NCBI RefSeq assembly: GCF_024763615.1
Contig: NC_077224.1
Location: 47,626,712-47,690,711 of the forward strand
Source of the DNA: Phlebotomus papatasi
Taxonomy: Eukaryota; Arthropoda; Insecta; Diptera; Psychodidae
Direction of reading: 5' to 3'
DNA: 64,000 bases
Shown here: positions 12,319 through 22,300 of the stretch, one piece after another
How positions within the stretch are numbered: position 1 is the first letter of the stretch
Layout: the number at the start of each line of letters is the position of its first letter
Made by a program: the position numbers and the translations under genes
Notes under the pieces: model-generated
Database searches by the model: none
What the model saw: the letters and a program-made list of their open reading frames with translations, nothing else
Told to the model about the DNA's origin: nothing

Positions 12319-13512
12319 TAGGGTGGAGTAATCCCTTATCGCCATGTTTAGGAAAAAGAGGAATAAATTTTATTATAACTTTTGAACTCTTATTACAAGA
12401 TAACTCAAATTTGACACAAAACTACTTAGAAGATGTATTGGCTATAGATTTGTGAAAACAATTGTCCTAGAATTTAACGCTGGACTACTAAAAAAACTGA
12501 TTTTTATTAACAATGCAAATATAACAAGTCGCCACTGTTCACCACTTTTCGTCAGTTTTGTAACCATTTCTCGCCACCCATTTGATAAGGTCCAAACTCG
12601 ATAATTTTAGGAGGCAATGTTATAAAAAGAATACATTCTACATTTCTTTATCCTCGTAATTATCTTATTATTACTCACTTTAAAGGATTTTCCTTTACTG
12701 TTATTTAAGAAATCAAATTATAGGTCTATTCCAGGAGTATGACATTTCCTATGTTTCCCATATGTTTCTAGCGCGCCGAAAAAACTTTTGGGTATATTAG
12801 CTATTTTCCATCAGTGTAGAATGAATTTGCAAAAAGTATAAATGCAAAATAAAAGCCAATTTAATATTGAATAGGCAACCGAAAACCCCAAATTGGCAAC
12901 CTACATAGTTTTAGAGATATCTCGGGAAATGTGTACGAAAATAGGGAAAAATTTACACTAAAATCGGTCGCATTTTTCAGAGCTAATGTCACCCCCCTGG
13001 TCTATTCCATAAAGTAAATAATGCAAATTTGACAACTGAGAATCTACGAAGTGAAGTTAGTGTCGCCTATTAAAAATAGATGACGACAGGTGGTAAAATC
13101 AATTCCAGAAGATAACCACTTTTCGCCATGCCTCATTTTTATATAAAAATATTGTGAAATGAAATATTAATTAACTAAATACAAATTTTTATGTATTCCA
13201 CAAGTGTAATTAAATATTCTATAGATATATTATTTATCCAAGACTGTATTTTTTGCTTGATGAAAATTTGATGACACTTAGTATATTTGGTAAGAAATAT
13301 TGGATTGGATGCACTTGCTTAGAATATTACTCTAAAAAACGTTCAAAATCGTAAATTCAAGAAGAATAATAATTATTTTTCGACTCTATACGTAGCAGCA
13401 GTAAAAATACAAATAACTTTGTCGCGCATTTATTTCACAAATCGCGAAAAATATCGATTTCAATATAAGTGTCGAAAAGTGGGGCACTGGCGAGAAGTGG
13501 TGATTCCACCAT
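12319..13512 (+). mobile_element. MITE family H, copy 1 (interrupted)
   Basis: From TAGGGTGGAGTAATCCCTTA to GGTGATTCCACCATA. It is the inverted partner of 17279-18121. Shared internal blocks include CACTTTTCGTCAGTTTTG, TTTAACGCTGGACTAC and ATTTGATGACACTTAGTATA. Without the 276-bp insertion at 12734 it is about 915 bp. Confidence 0.8.
12734..13009. mobile_element. small insertion inside H1 with 11-bp direct repeats
   Basis: The direct repeats GGTCTATTCCA are at 12723-12733 and 12999-13009. The ends GGAGTATGACATT and AATGTCACCCCCCT are imperfectly inverted. The second H copy (about 17770) has the same site uninterrupted, reading (inverted) ATAGGTCTATTACAG. So this is a clean insertion with a surviving empty site. 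Confidence 0.75.
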
Positions 13513-13602
13513 ACTTATTTATTATACTATTTTTACACCCCTTTTTAATTTCTTGTAAGAAAATACTGCTTGTCCTAGCATTTTGATGAAAAATAAAAAA
13601 AA

Positions 13603-13840
13603 AGTTACATGGTAACTTATTATCGATACTATCGACTGTCGATTTTGAAAAATTTAAACGATAGCTGCATTTCCTATAAGTAATAATAATTATCTAATCA
13701 ACAGTCACATTTTCTTAAGAATGTCACAATGAATGGCTCGACAATGCGTAAAAAGTCGACATTCACTTAATCTAACAGATATAGATTTATCGACACTATC
13801 GATTCGATAGTGTCGAAAAGTTATCATTCCGCTCCAGGAT
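13603..13840. mobile_element. MITE family L, copy 2
   Basis: Begins ATTATCGATACTATCGACTG and ends GACACTATCGATTCGATAGT plus GTCGAAAAGTTATCATTCC. It matches copies near 7390 and 15910. Confidence 0.65.
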
Positions 13841-13849
13841 TGTTACAGA

Positions 13850-15540
13850 TATCTAAAAGATTTTTTCTTAGGAACGAACCACTGAGGGAGATTACCCTAT
13901 AGTAGACACCTCGGTGCATATTATTGTGGGACGCATTTTGATATGAAAAATCCCTGTTTAAATGGACCATTCCTCAATTTTTCATCTCTAGTTCGCTTTT
14001 CTTGTCTATTCAAAATCAATTCTTATACCATTTTTTTATCAAATACAATTTTTCAAAAATAACATGAGAAGCAATTTTTGTCATCAAAGTTGCAAATGAA
14101 CAAACTTTCTTCGTGAAATGGGATTTTCTGTAGACTTTAGAAAGTTTAGAATAGAAATTTGGTTGTTTTTTGTTAATAAAGAGCAATATGATGGAAGTGA
14201 AATTGAAAATATGGATAAGGATGTTAGGGCGGAATATGTGGTTTTACACACTATGTGTGGAATGTATTTGCGGAGGAATATCAAATGACTTTCGATACGT
14301 TGTTGTGTCATTTAATATTGAGCAGAATCAACCAAGTATGAGCGAAAGTCAATATTACTCGTGATGAAAAATTAACATGAGATGATGTAGGTGTTATACT
14401 ATTTATGACCATATTTAGCACTTGACTTCTATTTCAATGGATTTTTCATCTTTACAGGAAAATATCACAATTCCAATTTTTCTATTAAATTGCATATCCC
14501 AGCAGAAGGGTGTGTATGGAAAAAAAAATTAGTTGTTGTGGATAAAAAATATCGCTGAAAGGCTATTTCCGTGTTGAACGGAAGTTATTCTTCTCTCCAG
14601 TTATTCCTCCTGTTCTGCGTGTTTTTCTCCTATCAATCCTCCACTGTCTGCATTATAAGAAAGGTGGTGCCTTAAAACCGCTGAGAGAAGTTCTAAACGT
14701 GTTTATTTTCTATAATGAATTCCACTTTTCTGTGACTATTTTTTTGTGTGTTGTGATGTTGTTATATACAAAACAGGCAAGATAGAGACTTTCCCGCATT
14801 TAATTCATCAAACTTGATGATACAAGTTGACACTTTCAGTTTACTACTTATACAAACATTTTGCTGGCAATGTTAATTGGTCAAGGATATCAAGGTGTTT
14901 CTGTTTGGCTCATGGGAAAATTTTATCATCCATAACAATAACATAAAAAAAACTACGTCATCTTCAATGTGGGGGTGTTGGAAATAAACAGAAAAGTTGT
15001 AGCGAACACCTCTCCAAAAAGGCTACTGAACTAAGCCATAAATTGGCGAAATGTTAGTCATAAGATTTGTATGAGAAAAAAAAAACCACAGAGAAAAGAG
15101 GATTAATGTTTTGCTCCAATTAATTCTCCAATTGGCAATTTCATTGATTTTCTCGTTCAAACTCTGATTTAATTGGCCAATTCCATTCACTTTGCCTCCT
15201 CAATAATGTTTATGCATTGTGTGACTAGGCTCTTCCGCTCATGGAATATAAAAATTGCCACTAAATCGCAACACAAGTATACCTAATCATAATATTTGCC
15301 TTACACTACTCTAAAATGATTAATAATTATTTATCTGTGCAGACAGATTTTGTTGTTCACTTTGCATATTACAACATTTTTAAGAAAGTAGCTTGATAAA
15401 ATTTTATTTATTGTACAATTAAATTAATCTACAACATTTCACTCTCTCGTATACACTTAAATCAGAGTTAATAGAACTGTAGATAAGAGATAGGAGCTTC
15501 ATGAAGAATTTACAGAGATAGTTATTAAAATATTATACTT
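13850..15540. other. AT-rich stretch, nothing recognised
   Basis: Short frames at 14084-14364 on both strands have no recognisable motif and overlap each other. No repeat in this stretch matches others in the window. Confidence 0.45.
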
Positions 15541-15544
15541 TTTA

Positions 15545-15757
15545 TTTCGATGTACCGGGCTTTTATTGCAATTTTGTACATTGTACAGTTTACAAATTTA
15601 TTATTCATTTTGCAATGTTTTGTAAAAAATGTCCATTCAGACGCCTTCAATCATTTGCACAGAGTGGGACTCGATCTCACAACTGTGACAGTCGAGCCAG
15701 ATGTCACACTGCCCAAAAGCCAAATGCTCTTACCAATTGCACCACGAACCCCCTAAA
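15545..15757 (-). mobile_element. tRNA-derived SINE
   Basis: On the minus strand it opens TTCGTGGTGCAATTGGTAAG (RNA polymerase III A box, TGGTGCAATTGG). About 75 bp later comes GAGATCGAGTCCCAC, a slightly diverged B box. An unrelated AT-rich body with an A-rich tail follows (CATCGAAATAAAAAG, around 15545). The spacing between boxes is too long, and the tail too unlike a tRNA, for a functional tRNA gene. Confidence 0.6.
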
Positions 15758-15909
15758 TGAAAATAGATATATCCGTATTTTAGAGTTCCCGGAATGTTGT
15801 AAAGCGAAAAAATAATTCAGTTTCTCCAAGAGAATTATTTAAAGTGCTATGATGTACTGTATTATTTCTTATAAGTTTGTGAATATAAAATTAAATAGGT
15901 GAAACTAGA

Positions 15910-16270
15910 GTGGAATGAAAAATTTTCGATACTACCGAATCGATAGTATCGATAAAGCTATATCTGTTGGGGGTTCCGGTTAAAGTCTCGAAAGCCAAAA
16001 TCCCGAAAGCCGAAATCCCGAATTCTTAAAAGTATCATAGCTACTCCCACGATTGCACCTGCGCTTGATGGAGGCAAAGGAAAATTTTTTGTGTCTTGGG
16101 AAATTATTCTACACATTATCCTCCATACAATTTCGTCCCATTCAGGATTTTGAACTTTCGGGATTTTGGAACTTACCGGTTTTGCCTGCCTCTGATCTGT
16201 TGGATTAAGTGAATGTCAAATTCTTACGCATTGTTGGACTATTTAGTGTGACATTCCTGAAAGAATATGA
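15910..16270 (-). mobile_element. MITE family L, copy 3, split by element E
   Basis: The left part 15910-15970 has CGATACTACCGAATCGATAG; the right part 16195-16270 has GATTAAGTGAATGTCAAATT. Together they make one L element in reverse orientation, broken by 15971-16194. Confidence 0.7.
15971..16194. mobile_element. element E, copy 2, inserted in L3
   Basis: The left end is TTCCGGTTAAAGTCTCGAAA followed by GCCAAAATCCCGAAAG units. The core is CCCACGATTGCACCTGCGCT. The right end is TTTCGGGATTTTGG units plus CTTACCGGTTTTGCC. The 9-bp direct repeat ATCTGTTGG flanks it (15962-15970 and 16195-16203), showing transposition rather than local expansion. Confidence 0.75.
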
Positions 16271-16279
16271 CATGTTTTC

Positions 16280-17180
16280 GAGATTTCCAATTAAAATGAG
16301 CTTTTTGACTGGATCTAGATCTTACTCACTCTCATTAAAATGTCAAAAATATGTTTACTAAACAAAAGTTATTGTGCGTTGGGCATAATGCCCAGCGCAC
16401 AATAATTTTTGTTTGTAAACATGTTTTCAAAATTGGCCATGAGAGTGAACGAGATAACTAGATCTAGGTTTCATTCACTCTCACTGAAATCTTGAAAACA
16501 TGTTTACAAAACAAAAGTTATTGTGTGTTGAGCATAATGTCTAACGTACAATAATAATGGGCATAATGCGCTACGCAAAATAACTTTTGTTTTGTAAACA
16601 AGTTTTTGACACTTCATAGAGAGAGAGAGAGATCTAGATCTAGTCATCTCGCTCACTCTCATAGGAAATTATGAAAACATATTTACAAACAAAAGTTATT
16701 GTGCGCTGGTCATAATGCCTAAAACACGATGATTTTTGTTTTGTAAATATGTTCTCGAAACTGCTTATTAGAGTGTATGAGGTGACTAGATTTAGATCTC
16801 TTTCGCTCTCTCAGAAAAGCCAAAAAGATGTTTACAAAACAGAAGTTATTGTGTGTTGAGCATAATGCCCAACGCACAATAACTTTTGTTTAGTAAACAT
16901 GTTTTTGACATTTCAATAAGAGTGAGTGAGATCTAAATCTAGTCATCTTGCTCATTCTCATGGGAAATTTTGAAAACATGTTTACAAACAAAAGTTATTG
17001 TGCGTTGGGCATAATGTCTAACGTACAATAACTTTCGTAAATAGTTTTTCTATATTTCAGTCAGAGTGAAGAAGACTTAGATCTAGTCATCATGCTTACT
17101 CTCATAGGCAATTCACAAAACATGTTAACAAAACAAAACTTGATTATGCGTTTTAGGCATACTCAAAAAACTCTAAAACA
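16280..17180. repeat. 150-bp palindromic satellite, about 6 units
   Basis: CATAATG dyad centres lie at about 16387, 16536/16564, 16714, 16864, 17013 and 17160, close to 150 bp apart. Each centre is flanked by inverted arms: AACATGTTTACAAAACAAAA, GTTATTGTGCGTTGGG, then the complement. Between units lies a second dyad around GAGATCTAGATCTAGTCATC. One unit has a duplicated centre. Confidence 0.85.
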
Positions 17181-17278
17181 CGAATAATTAATTTGGAAAG
17201 AGGCCAATGAAGACTGGAAATTGATATATCTTACCGTGTGGCTGTATAGAAAAGTTAGAGACAAAAAAATGGATAAAT

Positions 17279-18121
17279 AGGATGGAATCACCACTTCTCG
17301 CCATTGCCCCACTTTTCGTCACTTATATTGAAATCGCTATTTTTCGCGATTTGTGAAATAAATGAGCCGCAATTTTTTTTTGTATTTTTACTGTATAGAG
17401 CCGAAAAATAATAATTATTCGTTTTGGATTTAGGATTTTGAACATTTTTTAGAGTAATATTTTTTGCAAGTGCATCGAATACAATATTTCTTACCAAATA
17501 TACTAAGTGTCATCAAATTTTCATCAAGCAAAAAATACCGTTTTGGATCAGTAATTTGTGCATTGAATATTTAATTACACTTGTGGAATACATAAAATTT
17601 GTATTTAGTTAATTAATATTTCATTTTATATCAGTTTTATATAAAAATGTGGCATGGCGAAAAGTGGTAATATTTTGGAATGATTTTACCACCTGTCGCC
17701 ATCTCTTTTCAATAGGCGACGCTAACTTCGCAGATTGTCAGTTGTCAAATCCCGCATTGTTTATTTTCTGTAATAGACCTATAATTTGATTTGATGAGGA
17801 AAAAGAAATGTTGAATGTATTTTTTTTATAAAATTGCCCAAAATGATCGAGTTTTGACCTTTTCAAGTGGGTGGAGAGAAGTGGTTACAAAACTGGCGAA
17901 AAGTGGTGAAAAGTGGTTATTTTTGCATTGTTAATAAAAATTAGTTTTTTTTATGTAGTCCAGCGTTAAATTCTAGGACTATTGTTTTCACGAATCAAAA
18001 GCCAATACATCTAAGTAGTTTTGTGTCAAATTTCAGTTATCTTGTAATAAGAGTTGAATAGTTATAATAAAATTAATTCCTCTTTTTCCTAAACATGGCG
18101 ATAAGTGGTTACGTCACCCTA
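17279..18121 (-). mobile_element. MITE family H, copy 2
   Basis: Inverted relative to copy 1. It starts GGATGGAATCACCACTTCTC and ends GATAAGTGGTTACGTCACCC/TA. It is uninterrupted, about 843 bp. Tips TAGGGTG and TA(T)GGTGGA are imperfect inverted repeats. Confidence 0.8.
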
Positions 18122-20690
18122 TACACCATGGTATCATTTCTGTTGGATTAGAGATTTAAAATCTACTTGCACAAGATACGTTTATAGGATATTTTATTTA
18201 ATACAAATTTATGAATATACCTCTACTCTGATTATGATTAAAAACGAAGATGAAAGAAGAAAAGCATGAGACATAGATTCAAAAGCAGAAAGTGCGTTGG
18301 ATTATGAAGCACATACGTCTCTATTAAATGTATTTGCAACACCAAGCTGTGTGTTTTTTTTCTGCACAACATTCACCTCTAATAATTAAATTTAATTTTA
18401 TCATGCTTAGAGCAATAAGTCCAAAGTTGAGGTGCATGTTAAAATCATGGTTGTTGCATCTGATAAATACGTCAAATATATTATGAGAAAGAAAAACCTA
18501 CATTCAATATTTTTAATGAATCTGTGATACAAGAATGTAACATAAAAAGATTATAATGCTGTTTCATTATCATAGTTATCTTTGAGAGATAAAGTATAAA
18601 ATGGAAGTTGATTAGGAATTAATTAAGTTTAATTAATTTCACGTTCAACGAGCTGAAGTCAATCTCTCTATATACATATACACCATTGAAAGGCAATGTT
18701 TGTCTGGTTGATTTTCTTATTAATACAAATTTCCCTAACGAATTGCAAGTGTTTAAACTATAGTGCTCGTTTTATTTTTTTTTGTATTTTTATCCAGTCA
18801 AAATTAACACGGTATATGAATGAAGGAAAGTTGGAAAAAAAACAGACACGTTATAAAATCAACGTATAATTGCAATTAAATAAGGTTAATTTTTTATGTG
18901 AATGGGAATAAAAAAAATTCAATAGGTATATTGGCAGAGGAAAGTAGAGAAATATAATTTCAAGATACATTCAAACTTCTCATCAAAAAGTCGACAATAT
19001 ATTTTTTCTTTTGGTTTTTTTTTGTGCTTATCCGACAATTGTGAGAAAATAAAACACAAGATGGAATTTTTTATTAAACTTACACATTTTTATTATTAGA
19101 TTTTTTTCATCTTTTTTTTTAAATCCTATTTTTATGATTCAACCAAACAGTGATTGATATCAAATCGTTTTATGGTGGCACAATAAATTTTTCCTTTCTT
19201 CCTCTTTCATTCAGATTCCAGCAATGGAGCATTAAAACCTCATTTTGATGTAGTACGTCAAGGAATAAAATATTATGCCGTGTGAGTTTGTTTAATGTTT
19301 GCTAAAAGAGAATATAATTTCACTTTCGGTGATATGTTGAGAATGGTTTTAGAGAGAAAGACAAATTTCGTTGAGCATCAACGAAAATATAGAGAAGAAC
19401 AATGAGGAAAAAGAAATAAAATGTTTTATTATTTTCTTTTAGGAGAAATAGACTAGACTTTTTTTTTAGCCGACATCTCTCTTTAATAACAAAATGGTCT
19501 ATTACATAAAAAAACTGTAATAATAGAATGAAGCAAAAATACCTTAGAGCCACGAGAAGTCATAATGATATAAATGTATGAATGTTTGACTAAGCATGAC
19601 TGCATAATCTTAAGAAAAAGCTTACATAGTGTAGTTAAATATTTGTTATTTGCAAATCAATTATGAACAAATAATTCGCCATATACCAGTTCTTCAAATT
19701 CACGCAGATTTTATGCCATTATGTCCTCACCTCAAAATGTATAGTACCTGGCATTTGCTTAAATTGTTACTGGATTCATGCAAGTGTAAAAGTTGTATTA
19801 CACAGTAAATTTATATTGCACTGTAGGTGGATTTATTTATTTTATATATTCATAAGTTTCAAGAAAATGTAAGAAATTTTCACCCACCATTGGACATGCA
19901 AGGATATAATTTATTTGGTGTTAATGGCATGAGATATATAGTTATTTTGCAATGTAAAATATACAACCTCTTAGGAAGGATGAATTTTTGCTTACGGTGT
20001 ATTATGCAACAAAAGTAAACTCTTTTTTTTTGCTAAAAAAAAAACAAGAAATTGTTTCATGTTGAGTAAAAAAAAATACAATCTCCAAATTGTAAAGTAA
20101 CTCTATCCAAATTTGGTTGAAGTGTGAGCAAATTGATGAAGACAATTCTTTTATTTCACGCCACAATTTTTTTTTGTGGGCCAACTTGTTGGTCACCACG
20201 ATGAAGGTAAAAAAATGAGTGAAAAAAGATGTTGGAAGTTGACTCACATGTCAATCTGTTTGGAGTATTTTCAATAAAATAATATTTATAGAGCATAAAA
20301 GATGATAGAGGAAGTGGGACTGGTGCTTCCAACAAATATTCAAAGTCACCTTCAATCAAGTGTTTAATGCTCGGTTCATGTAGAACGAATTTTTTGATAA
20401 CACAAAAATTTGTATATGATGGATTTATCAAATTAGAATGTGGTGATATGTCATAAAATGGACTCAAATTTATTTTTAGCTAATATACTCTATAGGAAAA
20501 TTAACAATAATACTCGAAGATGTTGATATTCTGAGAAAAAGATTATAAAATTCTAAGAAAAAACTTATGTTGTCAAATTTTTGTCTTTATACAAATTCTT
20601 GTAAATATATAAAATGCTTGAAAGCCTTCTTAGGATTTTTTTTTCATTCTACTTTTCGCTTACGTAATTTACTGTCTTTTTGTATTGCTT
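18122..20690. other. AT-rich stretch, nothing recognised
   Basis: Homopolymer-rich. The short minus-strand frames at 19320-19553 and 20002-20467 are low-complexity Phe/Lys sequences without motifs. Confidence 0.45.
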
Positions 20691-20694
20691 AAGC

Positions 20695-20945
20695 CTTGGG
20701 TACACCTTTTAGCTAGGTATAATTTAATGAAATCAAAATTCGCGTCCCTTTCTCTCTCAAAAGGTTTGCATAAGTCTATCCCACTCTTTCAGTCTTGAAA
20801 ATGGACTGAATTAAATTTAATTTGATGTGATGTTCAAAGGAAGAAGAAGAGTGCGAAAGAATGGGATATACATATGCAAATTTCTTTAAAAAGAAAGAGA
20901 TGTGAATTTCGCTTACATTAAATTTTCCTGATCTAAAAGGACTAT
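20695..20945. mobile_element. foldback element, ~250 bp
   Basis: The left arm has CACCTTTTAGCTAGGTATAA, AAAATTCGCGTCCCTTTCTC and AGTCTATCCCACTCTTTC. The right arm carries the complements in reverse order, ending CCTGATCTAAAAGG. No coding capacity. Confidence 0.6.
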
Positions 20946-21170
20946 CAGAGCCATTACAAAGTAAAAATGAATTATAAATACAGAAGTGTATTTTTTAATT
21001 CATTGATGACAGTGTGACATGTCATTTTATTGCATTTTTTCTCTTTGCGGAATCTTATGCAAAGTTTGTGCGCAGAAAGTTTGATATCGCGTTGATTTTG
21101 ATGATATTTTCCTTTATTGTTATTTCTGATTTAAATTTCAAGTGACCAATGCATTTCTTATGCCCTAGAC

Positions 21171-21307
21171 CAGAGACGTGCAAGAACCGTTGAAACCGAA
21201 TAAACGTCAAATGAAATATGTACGTCAATGGTCAAAACCGTCAAAATGCTACTAGAACAAACTTATTTTGACGTTTATTCGGTCTTAACGGTTCTTGCAC
21301 ACCTCTG
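21171..21307. mobile_element. hAT-type MITE family J, copy 1
   Basis: 137 bp, from CAGAGACGTGCAAGAACCG to GGTTCTTGCACACCTCTG. It is flanked by the perfect 8-bp repeat CCCTAGAC (21163-21170 and 21308-21315). CAG-type tips and an 8-bp duplication are the hAT signature. It is almost fully palindromic with a short loop. Confidence 0.9.
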
Positions 21308-21309
21308 CC

Positions 21310-22300
21310 CTAGACACACTTACGATTTAAGCTGAGTGACGACTTATATGGGCTTCAGACCTAAAGCTTAACCATCTTGCTTAACTCCTCTAATTCCTCA
21401 TCAGGCATGATTTTTTTTTAGGAAATCGTTGTCTAGGATTCGATATTAGAGGCAAATGATCCGTTAGATTTTGAAAAATCAATTAAATTGCTTGTTATTT
21501 AGATTTGTAAGACCTTCGGGAACTGGGCTAAACCTCCAGTCTCAAGCCGGCATTAACGTAATTATAATCAAAATAATGATTTGACTAAATTCCCATCAGT
21601 TTCCCACTGACTAAACCGTTTCTTGGCTCAACCTGAGAGACAGATTATTTAAAAACTGATGGAAATTTCGACCGCTCAAAATAAGAAACTAATAACTCGC
21701 AGTAGGCAAATTTTACAGGAGAGCGATTTGAAGCTGACATTTTACATGCAGAGTATAGGATTTTTGAGATTTCAAATCTCTATAACTTTGAAAATAATTA
21801 ACTTTCAAGTATAATATTCACAGGGAAGGTAGAGGGAATAAAGAAGTATCCAGAAAACGAACAAAACGATTTTTGTACAAAATCGAGTTGTTTGACTTAT
21901 ATTCTGACAAATCAATGTAATCTGATCATTATTTTGTTTATAATTACGTTGAACCGTCTCTTGGCTTAAGTCCTAAGTCTGTCTACGCCATTAAGCACTT
22001 ACACCGCTCTCTCCGATATCCGCCACTTTGATATCCGGCTGACAGCTGTCAAACACTGACGGTTGGTCAATTCAAACTCTTTTACGAAACATGCAGCTTG
22101 TCCAGATTGAATCAATGTGTCATTGTCACTTTATCAAAGCCTTTGATCCATCCAGCTGTCGCTAGCTCTAAAGGTCAAACGGTTAGAGATACACTCCGTC
22201 TCGGCATTATATACTTCGGGATTATACACCTGACGGAATTATGCACTTACAATTGTGCATATTTGCCTACATTTGGGAGTCAATTTGTGAAATCATTTTA
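21310..22300. repeat. dispersed repeat remnants
   Basis: 21535-21640 shares GACTAAATTCCCATCAGTTT with 5830-5880. 22140-22200 shares GGTCAAACGGTTAGAGATAC with part N of family GN. Element boundaries are unclear. Confidence 0.45.

Noticed and set aside
15655..15757. Functional tRNA gene on the minus strand
   Set aside because: A and B boxes are too far apart, arms do not pair well and an A-rich body follows; a tRNA-derived SINE explains it better.
16280..17180. CRISPR-like regular palindromic array
   Set aside because: Spacers are not unique; the whole 150-bp unit is repeated, and the context is an intron-rich animal genome. It is a satellite.
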